The notes beneath the pieces are model-generated. The model was not told where the DNA came from. It searched no databases and worked only from the letters and a program-made list of their open reading frames with translations. A program made the translations under genes and the position numbers. Below, in pieces: positions 45,477 through 54,482 of a stretch of DNA of 64,000 nucleotides (the first letter of the stretch is position 1; every line of letters begins with the position of its first letter). This stretch comes from Methylobrevis albus (lineage in GTDB: Bacteria; Pseudomonadota; Alphaproteobacteria; Rhizobiales; Pleomorphomonadaceae): contig NZ_JADZLT010000049.1 in NCBI RefSeq assembly GCF_015904235.1, positions 434,001-498,000 of the forward strand, written 5' to 3'.

Positions 45477-47354
45477 TCAGCTGCCTTCGGTGAACGCCTT
45501 GCGGCTGGAGCGCTTGGCTTTGGCGCGCCGGGTGCGGGCGGGGAAGCCGGTCTGGGTCGCGACGATCGGCCCTTCGAGCAGCCCGACGAAGGGCGGATAG
45601 CCGGTGCTGCCGCTGTCGGCGGCGCGGATCTCGGTCGTGCCGAGGGCGGCGCGGACCGCCGGGGTGATGCGCAGCATCGGGTCGCCGGCAAAGCGGCCCT
45701 GGAAGGCATCGACGCCGATGCCGCGCAGGATCTGCGCCGAGACGTCGTCCTTCACCCATTCCGCCACCGAGCGGATGCCGAAATGGTCGGCGAGCGTCAC
45801 CAGCGCGCGCACGAAGATCGCGCTGTCGGGATCCTCGGCGATGTCCGCGATGTAGGAGCCGTCGATCTTGACCCAGTCGACCTCGATGTCGCGGAGCAGC
45901 ACGAACGACGTGTAGCCGGCGCCGAAGTCGTCGATGGCGATGTGGCAGCCGAGGTCGCGCAGCATGCCGGTCAGCGCCGCCATCTCGGCGACGTTGCGCA
46001 TCGCCGCCGTCTCGGTGATCTCGATGGTGAGGCGGCCGGGAATCGAGCGATCGGCGGTGACGGCGGCGAGCAGGCGCTCGATCCAGGCCGGCTCGCGGGC
46101 GCTTTCCACCGAAACGTTGACGGAGAGCTTCAGGTCGCTTTCGGCGGCGAGGTCGGCGAGGGCGAGGTCGAGCACGCGGACGTCGATGCGCCGCATCATG
46201 CCGATGCGCTCGGCGGCGGCGATCAGCGGGCCGGCGGAGACGACGGAGCCGTCCTCGCGCACCAGGCGGCACAGCGCCTCGTAGTGGATCAGCCGGCCGC
46301 TGCCCGCCTCGACGATCGGCTGATAGGCGAGCACGAAGCGGTTGCCGGCGAGACCCGAGGTGATGGCTGCGGCGAGGTCGAAATTGCGCCGGCGCAGCGC
46401 GTCGCGCTCGGGCGAGGGCTGGTAGAATTCGAAGCCGCCGCGGCCGCGCTGCTTGGCCATGCCCAGCGCCTCCTCGGCGCGGGTCAGGGCCTGCTCCACG
46501 TCGCGGGCGTGGCGCGGGAACACGACGCCGCCGATCGAGATGCTGACGTTGAGGTTGGTCTGCGGCGTCGCGACCACCACGCTCTCCACCGCCTCGCGGA
46601 AGCGCGCGGCGGCGACGGCGAGCGCCGCCTCGTCGCACTCGTGCAGCAGGGCGCCGAACTTGTGGCCCGACAGGCGGCCGAGCAGGTCGACCTGGCGCAT
46701 GTCGCGGCGAATCCGCTGCGCCACCGTCATGATGATGCGGTCGGCGACGTCGTAGCCGAAATTGAGGTTGATGCCGGCGAGATCGTCGATGGCGATCGAG
46801 AGAAACGCGCCGGAGCCGCGCTGGTCGCGAACGTAGCGGTCGATGGTGGTGCCGAGCGCCGCGAGCAGCGAGGTGCGCGACAGCGTGCCGGTGAGCGGGT
46901 CGATGGTGCCGATGTGGTCGGGTGCGACGCCCGAGCCGCCGAGGTCCTCGACCCGGCGCAGCACGCCGGTGACGCCGAGCGGCTGGCCGGTGGCGTCGAG
47001 CTCCCAGGTGCCGGCGTCCTCGATCCAGACCGGCAGATCCGTGCCGGCGACGTCGGGGCGGATCGCGAAACCCGAGCGGTAGCGCCGCACCGGCCCGAGG
47101 TCGCCGTCGAGCGCCGGCAGCGGGAAGGCCATGCCGCGGGCGGCGAGCGTTTCGGCCGTCATCAGCCGGCGCAGGGCGCGGCCGGTGCCCGGCAGGTCGA
47201 TCGGCTGCAGTTTCAGCAGGGCGGCGGCGCCGGGGCCGAGCGCCAGGCGGTCCGAGCCGATCTCCCAGCGGAATGCGGCAAAGCCCGCCGCGCACATCAG
47301 CTCGGCGGCCGCGTCGCTGGAGAGTGCCGCCGTGATTGCGGTCTCCTCGCCCAT
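45477..47354 (-). CDS. EAL-domain phosphodiesterase with degenerate GGDEF domain
   Basis: A 625-residue cytoplasmic protein. Residues about 20-150 look PAS-like, 155-320 are a GGDEF domain, and 330-580 an EAL domain. The GGDEF motif reads SGHKF, which cannot make cyclic-di-GMP. The EAL domain keeps its catalytic set: YEALCR, NVSVES, IEITET, IDDFGAGY, VKID and VAEWVKD, with FQGRFAGDP at the end. It is therefore predicted to hydrolyse cyclic-di-GMP, possibly with the dead GGDEF as a nucleotide sensor. ATG at 47354 is preferred to an upstream in-frame ATG. A CtrA box lies about 200 bp upstream. Confidence 0.87.
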   Translation of the reverse strand: MGEETAITAALSSDAAAELMCAAGFAAFRWEIGSDRLALGPGAAALLKLQPIDLPGTGRALRRLMTAETLAARGMAFPLPALDGDLGPVRRYRSGFAIRPDVAGTDLPVWIEDAGTWELDATGQPLGVTGVLRRVEDLGGSGVAPDHIGTIDPLTGTLSRTSLLAALGTTIDRYVRDQRGSGAFLSIAIDDLAGINLNFGYDVADRIIMTVAQRIRRDMRQVDLLGRLSGHKFGALLHECDEAALAVAAARFREAVESVVVATPQTNLNVSISIGGVVFPRHARDVEQALTRAEEALGMAKQRGRGGFEFYQPSPERDALRRRNFDLAAAITSGLAGNRFVLAYQPIVEAGSGRLIHYEALCRLVREDGSVVSAGPLIAAAERIGMMRRIDVRVLDLALADLAAESDLKLSVNVSVESAREPAWIERLLAAVTADRSIPGRLTIEITETAAMRNVAEMAALTGMLRDLGCHIAIDDFGAGYTSFVLLRDIEVDWVKIDGSYIADIAEDPDSAIFVRALVTLADHFGIRSVAEWVKDDVSAQILRGIGVDAFQGRFAGDPMLRITPAVRAALGTTEIRAADSGSTGYPPFVGLLEGPIVATQTGFPARTRRAKAKRSSRKAFTEGS

Positions 47355-47554
47355 GGGCCTCGCCTCCGAACGTGATCTTGCCGCCATGATCGCGTGCGCC
47401 GCCTGCATTCCGTCCGCACCCAGTTCTGGCCGCGGCGCCGACGCCGGAGCCGGCGAGGACGCGGGAGTGAACGATCCCCGGCCGAGGATCAAAACCTACG
47501 CTATCCCGGTTAAGGAAGCGCGAAGGCTGCTTTGACGCACGCAGGGCTTGTCTG

Positions 47555-47570
47555 TTAAGGTTTTGTTAAC
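47555..47570 (+). promoter_or_regulatory. Perfect CtrA box between EAL gene and small conserved gene
   Basis: TTAA-GGTTTTG-TTAAC matches the CtrA consensus exactly. It sits in a 354-bp divergent gap, about 140 bp before the small gene at 47709 and 200 bp before the EAL gene, so either could be the target. Nothing else in the gap is recognised. Confidence 0.68.
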
Positions 47571-47708
47571 CAATTCATGCGGGCGGCCCGCCGCTTGCTG
47601 GGTTGAGCGCAGGAGGACCCGCAGCGTCGCTGCGGCTGTCCCACACCGAGACCCGGCCGCATTCCTGTCCCGAAACGGGACGGGCGGCCGCCCGAGGAGA
47701 GACTGGTC

Positions 47709-48101
47709 ATGATCGACGGCATCGGCCGTGCAGGCGGGGCGGGACGGATGGGGATCGGGCGCAGCGCCGCGCTCCGCCCGACCGGCCGTGTCGCGCCCGC
47801 CGACGCCGACGGCTCGGTCGCCGACGACCAGCCGCGCGAGGATCGTCCGGCGAGCCGGGCGCTCGCACTGGTCGAGCCCGCCGCCGACCGGGCCGGGACC
47901 GATTTCGGGCCGCGCTTTGCCGCCGCGGCGCCGTTCCTGACCCAGCTCATCGTCGACCGTGAGGGCGGCCCGCTCGCCGGCGAGCGCCGCCGCCAGCGCA
48001 GCACCGGCCTGGTCGGCACCCGCGCCAGCGCCGCCTATGGCGCCACCGAGCGCCTCGCGACCCGCATCGAGCCCGGCTTCCTGCTGCGTCGCAGCGTCTG
48101 A
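47709..48101 (+). CDS. Small conserved protein of unknown function
   Basis: A 130-residue, alanine/arginine-rich protein without signal peptide or membrane helix. The N-terminal two thirds look disordered. The C-terminal part, FAAAAPFLTQLIVDREG followed by a basic ERRRQR and ASAAYGATERL, resembles a small family common in Hyphomicrobiales (PFLAQLIA...RRRAEP...AAAY pattern, from memory). A CtrA box lies upstream. GGAGAG precedes the ATG with good spacing. No function can be given. Confidence 0.62.
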   Translation: MIDGIGRAGGAGRMGIGRSAALRPTGRVAPADADGSVADDQPREDRPASRALALVEPAADRAGTDFGPRFAAAAPFLTQLIVDREGGPLAGERRRQRSTGLVGTRASAAYGATERLATRIEPGFLLRRSV

Positions 48102-48214
48102 GCGGGCCGGCTCGTTCTCACCTCCGACGAAATCTTGCCCGCTGGGGCACATGGCTGCCGCTCGGCACCCATCCACGCGCGGGGACGAGATCCCTCCCGG
48201 ACACCGGACATGAA

Positions 48215-48238
48215 AAAGCCGCCCCGGAGGGCGGCTTT
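48215..48238 (-). terminator. Rho-independent terminator of rpmF
   Basis: Perfect 10-bp stem (48215-48224 with 48229-48238) and a 4-base loop, followed on the minus strand by TTTTT, 66 bp after the rpmF stop. Confidence 0.8.
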
Positions 48239-48303
48239 CGGATGGCGCGTCGGCGCCGGTCGTTCGAGGCAGCACGCCCGCCGGTGGCGGGCGAAGGATC
48301 CCG

Positions 48304-48489
48304 TCAGACGGTTTCCTTCGGCTCCAGGATCTGGCGGCCACGGTACATGCCGGTCTTCAGGTCGACATGGTGCGGGCGGCGCAGTTCGCCGGAGGTCTTG
48401 TCTTCGACGTAGGTCGGGGCCTTGAGCGCGTCCGCCGAGCGGCGCATGCCGCGCTTCGACGGCGAGGTCTTTCGTTTCGGCACAGCCAT
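48304..48489 (-). CDS. rpmF: 50S ribosomal protein L32
   Basis: Ribosomal large-subunit protein L32, 61 aa. [20 protein letters not shown] is the conserved start, and the body ends [11 protein letters not shown] plus a short tail. No zinc-binding CxxC pair is present, consistent with the alphaproteobacterial zinc-free form. Separate from the upstream mtgA gene by about 200 bp and ended by its own terminator. Confidence 0.96.
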   Translation of the reverse strand: MAVPKRKTSPSKRGMRRSADALKAPTYVEDKTSGELRRPHHVDLKTGMYRGRQILEPKETV

Positions 48490-48692
48490 GGGGAGTACTC
48501 CAGATCGTCCACTTGGCGCCGCGCCCGCCGTGATGCCGCGCAGCGTCATGAGACTGCGGGCGCCACGGGGAGTTCCCGGCACCGGAATTTGGCGGCTTAT
48601 ACAGAGATCGGGCGGCTTTGACCAGAGCGGCGGCCCGAAAAATCGCCGCGCCGCGCCGCCGGGTCCCGGCGACGCCCGGTTCCGGGGACGGC

Positions 48693-49424
48693 TCAGGGGT
48701 CGAGCACGCAGCCGACATAGGCGCCCGACTGGCGCTCGCGCTGCTCGATGATGCGGGCATAGTTGGCGTGGCCGCGCGAGGGCTTCGCCGGGTTGCGGGC
48801 GATCGGGTTCGGCAGCGCCGCGGCGAGCAGCGACGCCTCGCGGCGGCCGAGATCCGCCGCCGGCTTGCCGAAATAATGCTGCGCCGCCGCCTCGGCACCG
48901 AACAGGCCCGGGCCCCATTCGGCGACGTTGAGATAGATCTCCACGGTGCGCCGCTTGGTCCAGACGAGGTCGGCGTAGGTGGCGATCGGGATCTCCAGCG
49001 CCTTGCGGACATAGGAGCGCGACGACCACAGGAAGAGGTTCTTCACCGTCTGCATCGAGATGGTGCTGGCGCCGCGCGACGGGCCGCCCTCGGCCTCCAG
49101 CACCAGCGACAGCGCCTGCCAGTCGACGCCGCCGTGCTGGCAGAAGCGGCCGTCCTCGCCCATGATCACGGCGCGCACCAGATAGGGCGAGATCGCCTCG
49201 ATGCCGACCCAGTCGCGCTCGTAGCCGCCGAGGCGCACCGCGTCGCGCAGCATCAGCGTCGAGACCGGCGGCGCCACGGCATAGACCGGCACCAGCACCA
49301 GCGGCAGGGCGACGAGCGCCGCGACGAAGAACAGCGCCAGCCGCCACAGGCGGCGCAGCGGCCGGCGGCGGGGGGGATCGAAGCGTGGTTCGATCCGGTC
49401 GTCGAGGCTGTCGTCCTGCATCAT
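48693..49424 (-). CDS. mtgA: Monofunctional peptidoglycan glycosyltransferase
   Basis: Inner-membrane glycosyltransferase (243 aa) that polymerises lipid II into glycan strands. One N-terminal transmembrane helix ([20 protein letters not shown]) is followed by a GT51 domain. Its motifs are [18 protein letters not shown] with the catalytic Glu, [34 protein letters not shown] and [19 protein letters not shown]. No transpeptidase domain follows, so it is the MtgA type. Two adjacent ATG codons (49424, 49421) are possible starts. Confidence 0.93.
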   Translation of the reverse strand: MMQDDSLDDRIEPRFDPPRRRPLRRLWRLALFFVAALVALPLVLVPVYAVAPPVSTLMLRDAVRLGGYERDWVGIEAISPYLVRAVIMGEDGRFCQHGGVDWQALSLVLEAEGGPSRGASTISMQTVKNLFLWSSRSYVRKALEIPIATYADLVWTKRRTVEIYLNVAEWGPGLFGAEAAAQHYFGKPAADLGRREASLLAAALPNPIARNPAKPSRGHANYARIIEQRERQSGAYVGCVLDP

Positions 49425-49636
49425 CGCCCGCCCGGTGCGTCGTCGCCTTCCTCTGTAGCCTCCGGGCGGGCGGCGAGACAAGGCCGGCCGCCGCACCGTC
49501 CGCCCGCCGGACCCTCGCAGCCCTCGTCCGCCCCCGGCGCGCCGGCATGGATTCGGCCGCCGGCATCGGCTAAGCAGGCGGCCGGGACGGCCCGGCATCG
49601 GGCCGGCGGCAAGGATGTCGGCGCGGCGGGCTACGG

Positions 49637-50575
49637 ATGACTGAGGACGAACTCGGAGGGCGGCTGGCGGCGACCGCCGAAGCGGCCGTTCAGCGGCTGG
49701 CGGCGGCGCTCGGGGCTGCCCCGCTCGCCGGCGAGACGGCGCGCCCGGCGCGGCTGCTGGCGGCGATGCGGCACGGTGTGCTCGGCGGCGGCAAGCGGCT
49801 CCGGCCGGCGCTCGTCGTCGAGACGGCGCGGCTGTTCGGCCGCGACATCGACGACGGCCACGGCGATATCCTGCTGGCCGCGGCGGCGCTCGAATGCGTG
49901 CACTGCTATTCCCTTGTCCACGACGACCTGCCGGCGATGGACGACGACGACATCCGCCGCGGCCAGCCGACGGTGCACCGCGCCTTCGACGAGGCGACGG
50001 CGATCCTCGCCGGCGACGCGCTGCTCACCCTCGCCTTCGACCTCCTCGCCGACCCGGCCGGCGAGCCGGATGCGGCGATCCGCATCCGGCTGGTCACGCG
50101 GCTGGCGCGGGCGGCGGGCATGGGGGGCATGGTCGGCGGCCAGATGCTGGACCTCGCCGCCGAGGGGCGCTTCGATGCCCCGGCGGCGCCGATGGGCGAG
50201 GCCGAGGTGCGCAGCCTGCAGGCGATGAAGACCGGGGCGCTGCTGCGCTTTGCCGTCGATGCCGGCGCGATGCTCGGCCGGGCGAGCGGGGCGGACGCCG
50301 CGTGGCTCGCCCGCTACGGCGATCTCGTCGGCCTCGCCTTCCAGCTCGCCGACGACCTGCTCGATGCGACGGCCGATGCCGCCACCGTCGGCAAGGCGAC
50401 GGGCAAGGACGCCGGCCGCGGCAAGGCGACCCTCGTCGCGCTGCACGGCGTCGAGGCGGCGCGGCGACGGCTCGACGATCTCGTCGCCGAGGCCGAGGCG
50501 GTGCTGCAGCCGTTCGGCGAGCGCGCCGACGCGCTGGTGGCGATCGCCCGCTTCATCGCCGCGCGGCCGAGCTGA
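49637..50575 (+). CDS. ispA: Short-chain polyprenyl diphosphate synthase (IspA-like)
   Basis: Class I isoprenyl diphosphate synthase (312 aa), probably making farnesyl or geranylgeranyl diphosphate from IPP and allylic primers. GGGKRLRPAL binds IPP; the first Asp-rich motif is HDDLPAMDDDDIRRG and the second is QLADDLLDA. The two residues inserted within the first motif (DDLPAMD) mark the bacterial short-chain FPP-synthase class. It is divergent from mtgA. ispG, the penultimate enzyme of the MEP pathway that supplies its substrates, lies 2 kb away. Confidence 0.88.
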   Translation: MTEDELGGRLAATAEAAVQRLAAALGAAPLAGETARPARLLAAMRHGVLGGGKRLRPALVVETARLFGRDIDDGHGDILLAAAALECVHCYSLVHDDLPAMDDDDIRRGQPTVHRAFDEATAILAGDALLTLAFDLLADPAGEPDAAIRIRLVTRLARAAGMGGMVGGQMLDLAAEGRFDAPAAPMGEAEVRSLQAMKTGALLRFAVDAGAMLGRASGADAAWLARYGDLVGLAFQLADDLLDATADAATVGKATGKDAGRGKATLVALHGVEAARRRLDDLVAEAEAVLQPFGERADALVAIARFIAARPS

Positions 50576-50609
50576 TGCGGCGGCGTCCGGGTGCGGAGTT
50601 GATGGTCCG

Positions 50610-51320
50610 ATGGCGTTTCCCCGCAGCCTGCTGATCGGCGTGCTCGGCTTCCGGCGCCGGCGGCGGCTGCTCGCCGCGGTGGCGATCGGGCTCGTCGCGG
50701 GGGCGGGATTGCCGGCGATGACGCCGCTCTCCGCCATCGAGGGCGCGCTGCTCGGCTGGAACCTCGGCGTCGCCGCCTATCTCGGGCTGGTGGTGCAGCT
50801 CTTCCTCGCCACCGACGTCGCTGGCATCCGCCGCCGCGCCGCGGCCGAGGACGAGGGCGCGGTGGCGCTGCTGCTGTTCGGCGTCGGGGCGACGCTCGCC
50901 AGCATCGCGGCGATCGTCGCCCTGCTCGCCGGCGGCTCGGCCTCGGGCGTGGTCGGCTGGCACTTCGCGCTGGCGGTCACCACCATCCTCGCCGCCTGGG
51001 GCTTCGTGCACACGGTGTTCGCCGTGCACTATGCGCACGAGTACTACGCGGCCGCGCCGGAGCGGGACGGGGCGTCCGACGTGGGCGGCCAGGCGCCGGC
51101 GACCGAGGCCGGCGGGCTCGACTTTCCCGGCGGCGATGCGCCGGACTATCTCGATTTCCTGTATTTTTCCGTGGTGGTCGGCGCCACCGCCCAGACCGCC
51201 GACATCGCCACCACCACCCGGCGCATGCGCCGCATCGTGCTGGTGCACGGCGTGCTGGCGTTCTTCTTCAACACCACGATCTTGGCGCTGATGGTGAACA
51301 TCGGGGCGGGGTTGCTCTGA
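50610..51320 (+). CDS. DUF1345 integral membrane protein
   Basis: A 236-residue inner-membrane protein with about five hydrophobic helices (around residues 20-38, 45-68, 88-110, 118-140 and 210-233). WGFVHTVFAVHYAHEYYA and LDFLYFSVVVGATAQTADIAT are the conserved blocks of the DUF1345 family. Function is unknown; the family is widespread in bacteria. It follows the polyprenyl synthase gene by 34 bp and may be co-transcribed. Confidence 0.85.
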   Translation: MAFPRSLLIGVLGFRRRRRLLAAVAIGLVAGAGLPAMTPLSAIEGALLGWNLGVAAYLGLVVQLFLATDVAGIRRRAAAEDEGAVALLLFGVGATLASIAAIVALLAGGSASGVVGWHFALAVTTILAAWGFVHTVFAVHYAHEYYAAAPERDGASDVGGQAPATEAGGLDFPGGDAPDYLDFLYFSVVVGATAQTADIATTTRRMRRIVLVHGVLAFFFNTTILALMVNIGAGLL

Positions 51321-51328
51321 GGGTGTGT

Positions 51329-51515
51329 GCCGTGCGGCCTCCCCCCTCCCTGTCCCTCCCCCGCTGCGCAGGAGAGGGGACGATGGGCGATGGGTTTTTC
51401 GCACGACAGCGGTTTCGCCGACTCGAAGCGTCAACGGAGACGGCGCTCTAACCTCCTGCGTCCCCTCTCCTGCGAAGCGGGGGAGGGACAGGGAGGGGGC
51501 CGGCCCACGGCACGG
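51329..51515. repeat. Long intergenic inverted repeat B
   Basis: Arms of about 40 bp (around 51341-51382 and 51459-51499) built from CCTCCCTGTCCCTCCCCCGC and GCAGGAGAGGGGACG are near-perfect inverted copies around a 76-bp centre. It lies between the convergent DUF1345 and ispG genes and could also end both transcripts. Confidence 0.8.
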
Positions 51516-51523
51516 CCCGAGCC

Positions 51524-52777
51524 TCACTCCGCCGCGTCGCGCCCGCCGGCCGTGCCGAACCGCTTCTCGATGTAGTCGAGCACCAGCGCGCGAAAATCCT
51601 CGGCGATCGCCGGGCCGCGCAACGTCACCGCCTTTTCGCCGTCGATGTAGACGGGGGCGGACGGGGTTTCGCCGGTGCCGGGCAGCGAGATGCCGATGTC
51701 GGCGTGCTTCGATTCGCCCGGGCCGTTGACGATGCAGCCCATCACCGCGACTTTCAGCGCCTCGACGCCCGGATAGCGCGTGCGCCAGACCGGCATCTCG
51801 TCGCGGATCTGGTCCTGGATCTTGCGGGCGAGCTCCTGGAACACGGTCGAGGTCGTCCGGCCGCAGCCGGGGCAGGCCGCGACCACCGGCAGGAAGGCGC
51901 GGAAGCCCATCACCTGCAGGAGTTCCTGCGCCACCTGCACCTCGCGGGTGCGGTCGCCGCCGGGCTCGGGCGTCAGCGAGACGCGGACGGTGTCGCCGAT
52001 GCCCTGCTGCAGCAGGATGCCCATTGCCGCCGACGAGGCGACGATGCCCTTGGTGCCCATGCCCGCCTCGGTGAGGCCGAGGTGCAGGGCGTGGTCGGAG
52101 CGGCGGGCGAGCTCGGCATAGACGGCGATCAGCTCCTGCACGGCGCTGACCTTGGCCGAGAGGATGATCTTCGAGCGCGGCAGCCCGATCTCCTCGGCGC
52201 GTTCCGCCGAGAGCAGCGCCGAGCGCACGATCGCCTCGCGCATCACCTCGGCCGCCGTCTGCGGAAAGCCGGCGGCCTGGTTCTCGTCCATCAGGTGGGT
52301 GAGGAGCTCCTGGTCGAGCGAGCCCCAGTTGACGCCGATGCGCACCGGGCGGTCGTTGCGGATCGCGGTCTCGATGATCGCGCCGAACTGCAGGTCGCGC
52401 TTCGCCTTGAAGCCCACGTTGCCGGGGTTGATGCGGTATTTTGCGAGCGCCTCGGCGCAGGCCGGGTGATCGGCGAGCAGCTTGTGGCCGATGTAGTGGA
52501 AGTCGCCGATGAGGGGCACGTCGAGGCCGAGCCGGTCGAGCCGCTCGCGGATCTTCGGCACGGCGGCGGCCGATTCGTCGCGGTCGACGGTGATGCGCAC
52601 GAGTTCGGAGCCGGCGCGGGCGAGGTCGGCGACCTGGCGCACGGTGGCGTCGATGTCGGCGGTATCGGTGTTGGTCATCGACTGGACGACGACCGGCGCG
52701 TCGCCGCCGACGGTGACGCCGCCGACCTTGACCGCGACGGCGCGGCGGCGGGGCAGGGGCGCGGTGGAGATGGTCAT
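51524..52777 (-). CDS. ispG: 4-hydroxy-3-methylbut-2-enyl diphosphate synthase
   Basis: IspG/GcpE (417 aa), a 4Fe-4S enzyme of the MEP isoprenoid pathway that reduces methylerythritol cyclodiphosphate to HMBPP. The N-terminal TIM barrel carries [20 protein letters not shown]. The iron-sulfur ligands are in [10 protein letters not shown] and [16 protein letters not shown], three cysteines with the expected spacing. Full length for the family. Single gene, convergent with DUF1345 across inverted repeat B. Confidence 0.95.
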   Translation of the reverse strand: MTISTAPLPRRRAVAVKVGGVTVGGDAPVVVQSMTNTDTADIDATVRQVADLARAGSELVRITVDRDESAAAVPKIRERLDRLGLDVPLIGDFHYIGHKLLADHPACAEALAKYRINPGNVGFKAKRDLQFGAIIETAIRNDRPVRIGVNWGSLDQELLTHLMDENQAAGFPQTAAEVMREAIVRSALLSAERAEEIGLPRSKIILSAKVSAVQELIAVYAELARRSDHALHLGLTEAGMGTKGIVASSAAMGILLQQGIGDTVRVSLTPEPGGDRTREVQVAQELLQVMGFRAFLPVVAACPGCGRTTSTVFQELARKIQDQIRDEMPVWRTRYPGVEALKVAVMGCIVNGPGESKHADIGISLPGTGETPSAPVYIDGEKAVTLRGPAIAEDFRALVLDYIEKRFGTAGGRDAAE

Positions 52778-52858
52778 CGCAGCGTGCTCGCGGAACGGGG
52801 CTGATCGGGACGGGTCTGGAACCGGCCGAGCCGGACGGGGCGGGGCGTCATGCCGGGC

Positions 52859-53383
52859 TCAACCGGCGGTCTGGGCGGCGGGCGTGGCGGCATCGCCCTC
52901 CGCCTCGCGGCAGCGCCGGCAGCGGCCGCGGAGTTCGAGCACGGCGGAGCTCGGCAGAAAGCCGGTGCCGGCGGCGATGTGCTCGATGATGGCGAGCAAC
53001 TCGGCCGGCTCGGCTTCTTCGGCGACGTTGCAGCTCTCGCAGAGCAGGAACACCACGGCCGGGTCGCCGGGGCCGTGCTCGTGCGAGCAGGCGAGGAAGG
53101 CGTTGCGGCTCTCGATGCGATGGGCGAAGCCGTTGCCGATCAAAAAGTCGAGCGCACGATAGACCGAGATCGGGCTCGGCCGGCGGCCGCGCACCGCCAT
53201 GCGGTCGATGATCTCGTAGGCGCTCATCGGCACATGGTCGGCGAGCAGCACGTCGAGCACGTCGCGGCGCGGTGCCGTCATCTTCAGCCCGCGCGTCGCG
53301 CAGGTCTGCTCCACCCGCGCCATCGCCGAATGGCGGCAGCGGCTGTGGTCGTGGTCGTGGGTATGGTCGTGAGGCTCGGGCAC
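52859..53383 (-). CDS. zur: Fur-family zinc regulator (Zur-like)
   Basis: Fur-superfamily repressor (174 aa from the GTG start). The N-terminus is His-rich (EPHDHTHDHDHSRCRHS) and then a winged helix (SAYEIIDRMAVRGRRPSPISVYRALDF) leads to the dimer domain. FLLCESC and GRCRRC provide the structural zinc cysteines, and FLACSHEHGPGDPAVVF the regulatory site. His-rich starts of this type are common in Zur. The start is uncertain: GTG at 53383 includes the His tract, ATG at 53323 does not. No znuABC genes are nearby, so its targets lie elsewhere. Fur-type identity is firm, zinc specificity likely. Confidence 0.8.
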   Translation of the reverse strand: MPEPHDHTHDHDHSRCRHSAMARVEQTCATRGLKMTAPRRDVLDVLLADHVPMSAYEIIDRMAVRGRRPSPISVYRALDFLIGNGFAHRIESRNAFLACSHEHGPGDPAVVFLLCESCNVAEEAEPAELLAIIEHIAAGTGFLPSSAVLELRGRCRRCREAEGDAATPAAQTAG

Positions 53384-53699
53384 GCCGTCTGTTCCATCGC
53401 CGCAGTGGCCCCTGATATAGCGGCGCGGGCGGGCGGAAGGAAGGCTCGGGCGGTCGGTTCGTGTCGAAGCGGGCCGCAGCCGGAGCCGGTCGGATCGCGA
53501 CGATGTGAGGACGACCCCCTCGATCTTTTTCGCTTGAGCGCGCATTTACCGCAGTGCACACCAAACGGCGACGCCTCGCCGCACCGCCTTGCCAGCCCTT
53601 CTGGGGCCGGATCTCCGGCCGCGGCCTCCGACGGCGTCCCACCCGCCCGCAGATCCACACGGACGGTCACGCGCAATGCGCCAGATGAGGAGCCTCGCC
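53384..53699. other. Intergenic region, nothing recognised
   Basis: Divergent gap of 316 bp between the Fur-family gene and 3-hydroxybutyrate dehydrogenase. It must contain both promoters, but I see no Zur box, CtrA box, EcfG promoter or repeat I would defend. Confidence 0.35.
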
Positions 53700-54482
53700 A
53701 TGCTCAAGGGAAAAGCCGCCGTCGTCACCGGATCCACCTCCGGCATCGGCCTCGCCGTCGCCACCGCCTTCGCCAAGGCCGGGGCCGACGTGATGCTGAA
53801 CGGCTTCGGCGACGCCGCCGCGATCGAGGCGACGCGGGCGAAGCTCGCCGCCGACACCGGCGTCACGGTGCTCTATTCGGCGGCCGACATGTCGAAAGGC
53901 GCCGAGATCGCCGCGATGATCGCCGAGGCGCACGCCGCCTTCGGCCGGCTCGACATCCTCGTCAACAATGCCGGCATCCAGTTCGTCTCGCCGGTCGAGG
54001 ATTTCCCGGTCGAGAAGTGGGACGCGATCATCGCGATCAACCTCTCCGCCGCCTTCCACGCGACGCGCGCCGCGATCCCGTTCATGAAGGCGCAGAAGTG
54101 GGGCCGGATCATCAACACCGCCTCGGCGCACGCCCTCGTCGCTTCGCCGTTCAAGTCGGCCTATGTCGCGGCGAAGCACGGCATCGCCGGCTTCACCAAG
54201 ACGGTGGCGCTGGAAGTCGCCACCGCCGGCATCACGGTGAACGCGATCGCGCCGGGCTACGTCTGGACGCCGCTGGTCGAGAAGCAGATCCCCGACACCG
54301 CCAAGGCGCGCGGCATGACCGAGGAACAGGTGAAGCGCGAGGTGATCCTCGCCGCGCAGCCGACCAAGGAGTTCGTCACCGTCGAAGAGATCGCCGACCT
54401 CGCGCTCTATCTCGCCTCCGACAGCGCCCGCTCGATCACCGGCGCGGTGCTCTCCGTCGACGGCGGCTGGACGGCGGCATGA
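53700..54482 (+). CDS. bdhA: D-3-hydroxybutyrate dehydrogenase
   Basis: Short-chain dehydrogenase (260 aa) that oxidises (R)-3-hydroxybutyrate to acetoacetate, the step after PHB depolymerisation. Cofactor site TGSTSGIG at residues 10-17, NNAGIQFVSPVEDFP, catalytic Ser/Tyr/Lys in NTASAHALVASPFKSAYVAAK, and YVWTPLVEKQIPDTAK, which match the 3-hydroxybutyrate dehydrogenase subgroup closely. The patatin-like gene begins inside its stop codon (ATGA), so the two products are coupled. phaA, phaB and phaR are about 9 kb upstream. Confidence 0.92.
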   Translation: MLKGKAAVVTGSTSGIGLAVATAFAKAGADVMLNGFGDAAAIEATRAKLAADTGVTVLYSAADMSKGAEIAAMIAEAHAAFGRLDILVNNAGIQFVSPVEDFPVEKWDAIIAINLSAAFHATRAAIPFMKAQKWGRIINTASAHALVASPFKSAYVAAKHGIAGFTKTVALEVATAGITVNAIAPGYVWTPLVEKQIPDTAKARGMTEEQVKREVILAAQPTKEFVTVEEIADLALYLASDSARSITGAVLSVDGGWTAA

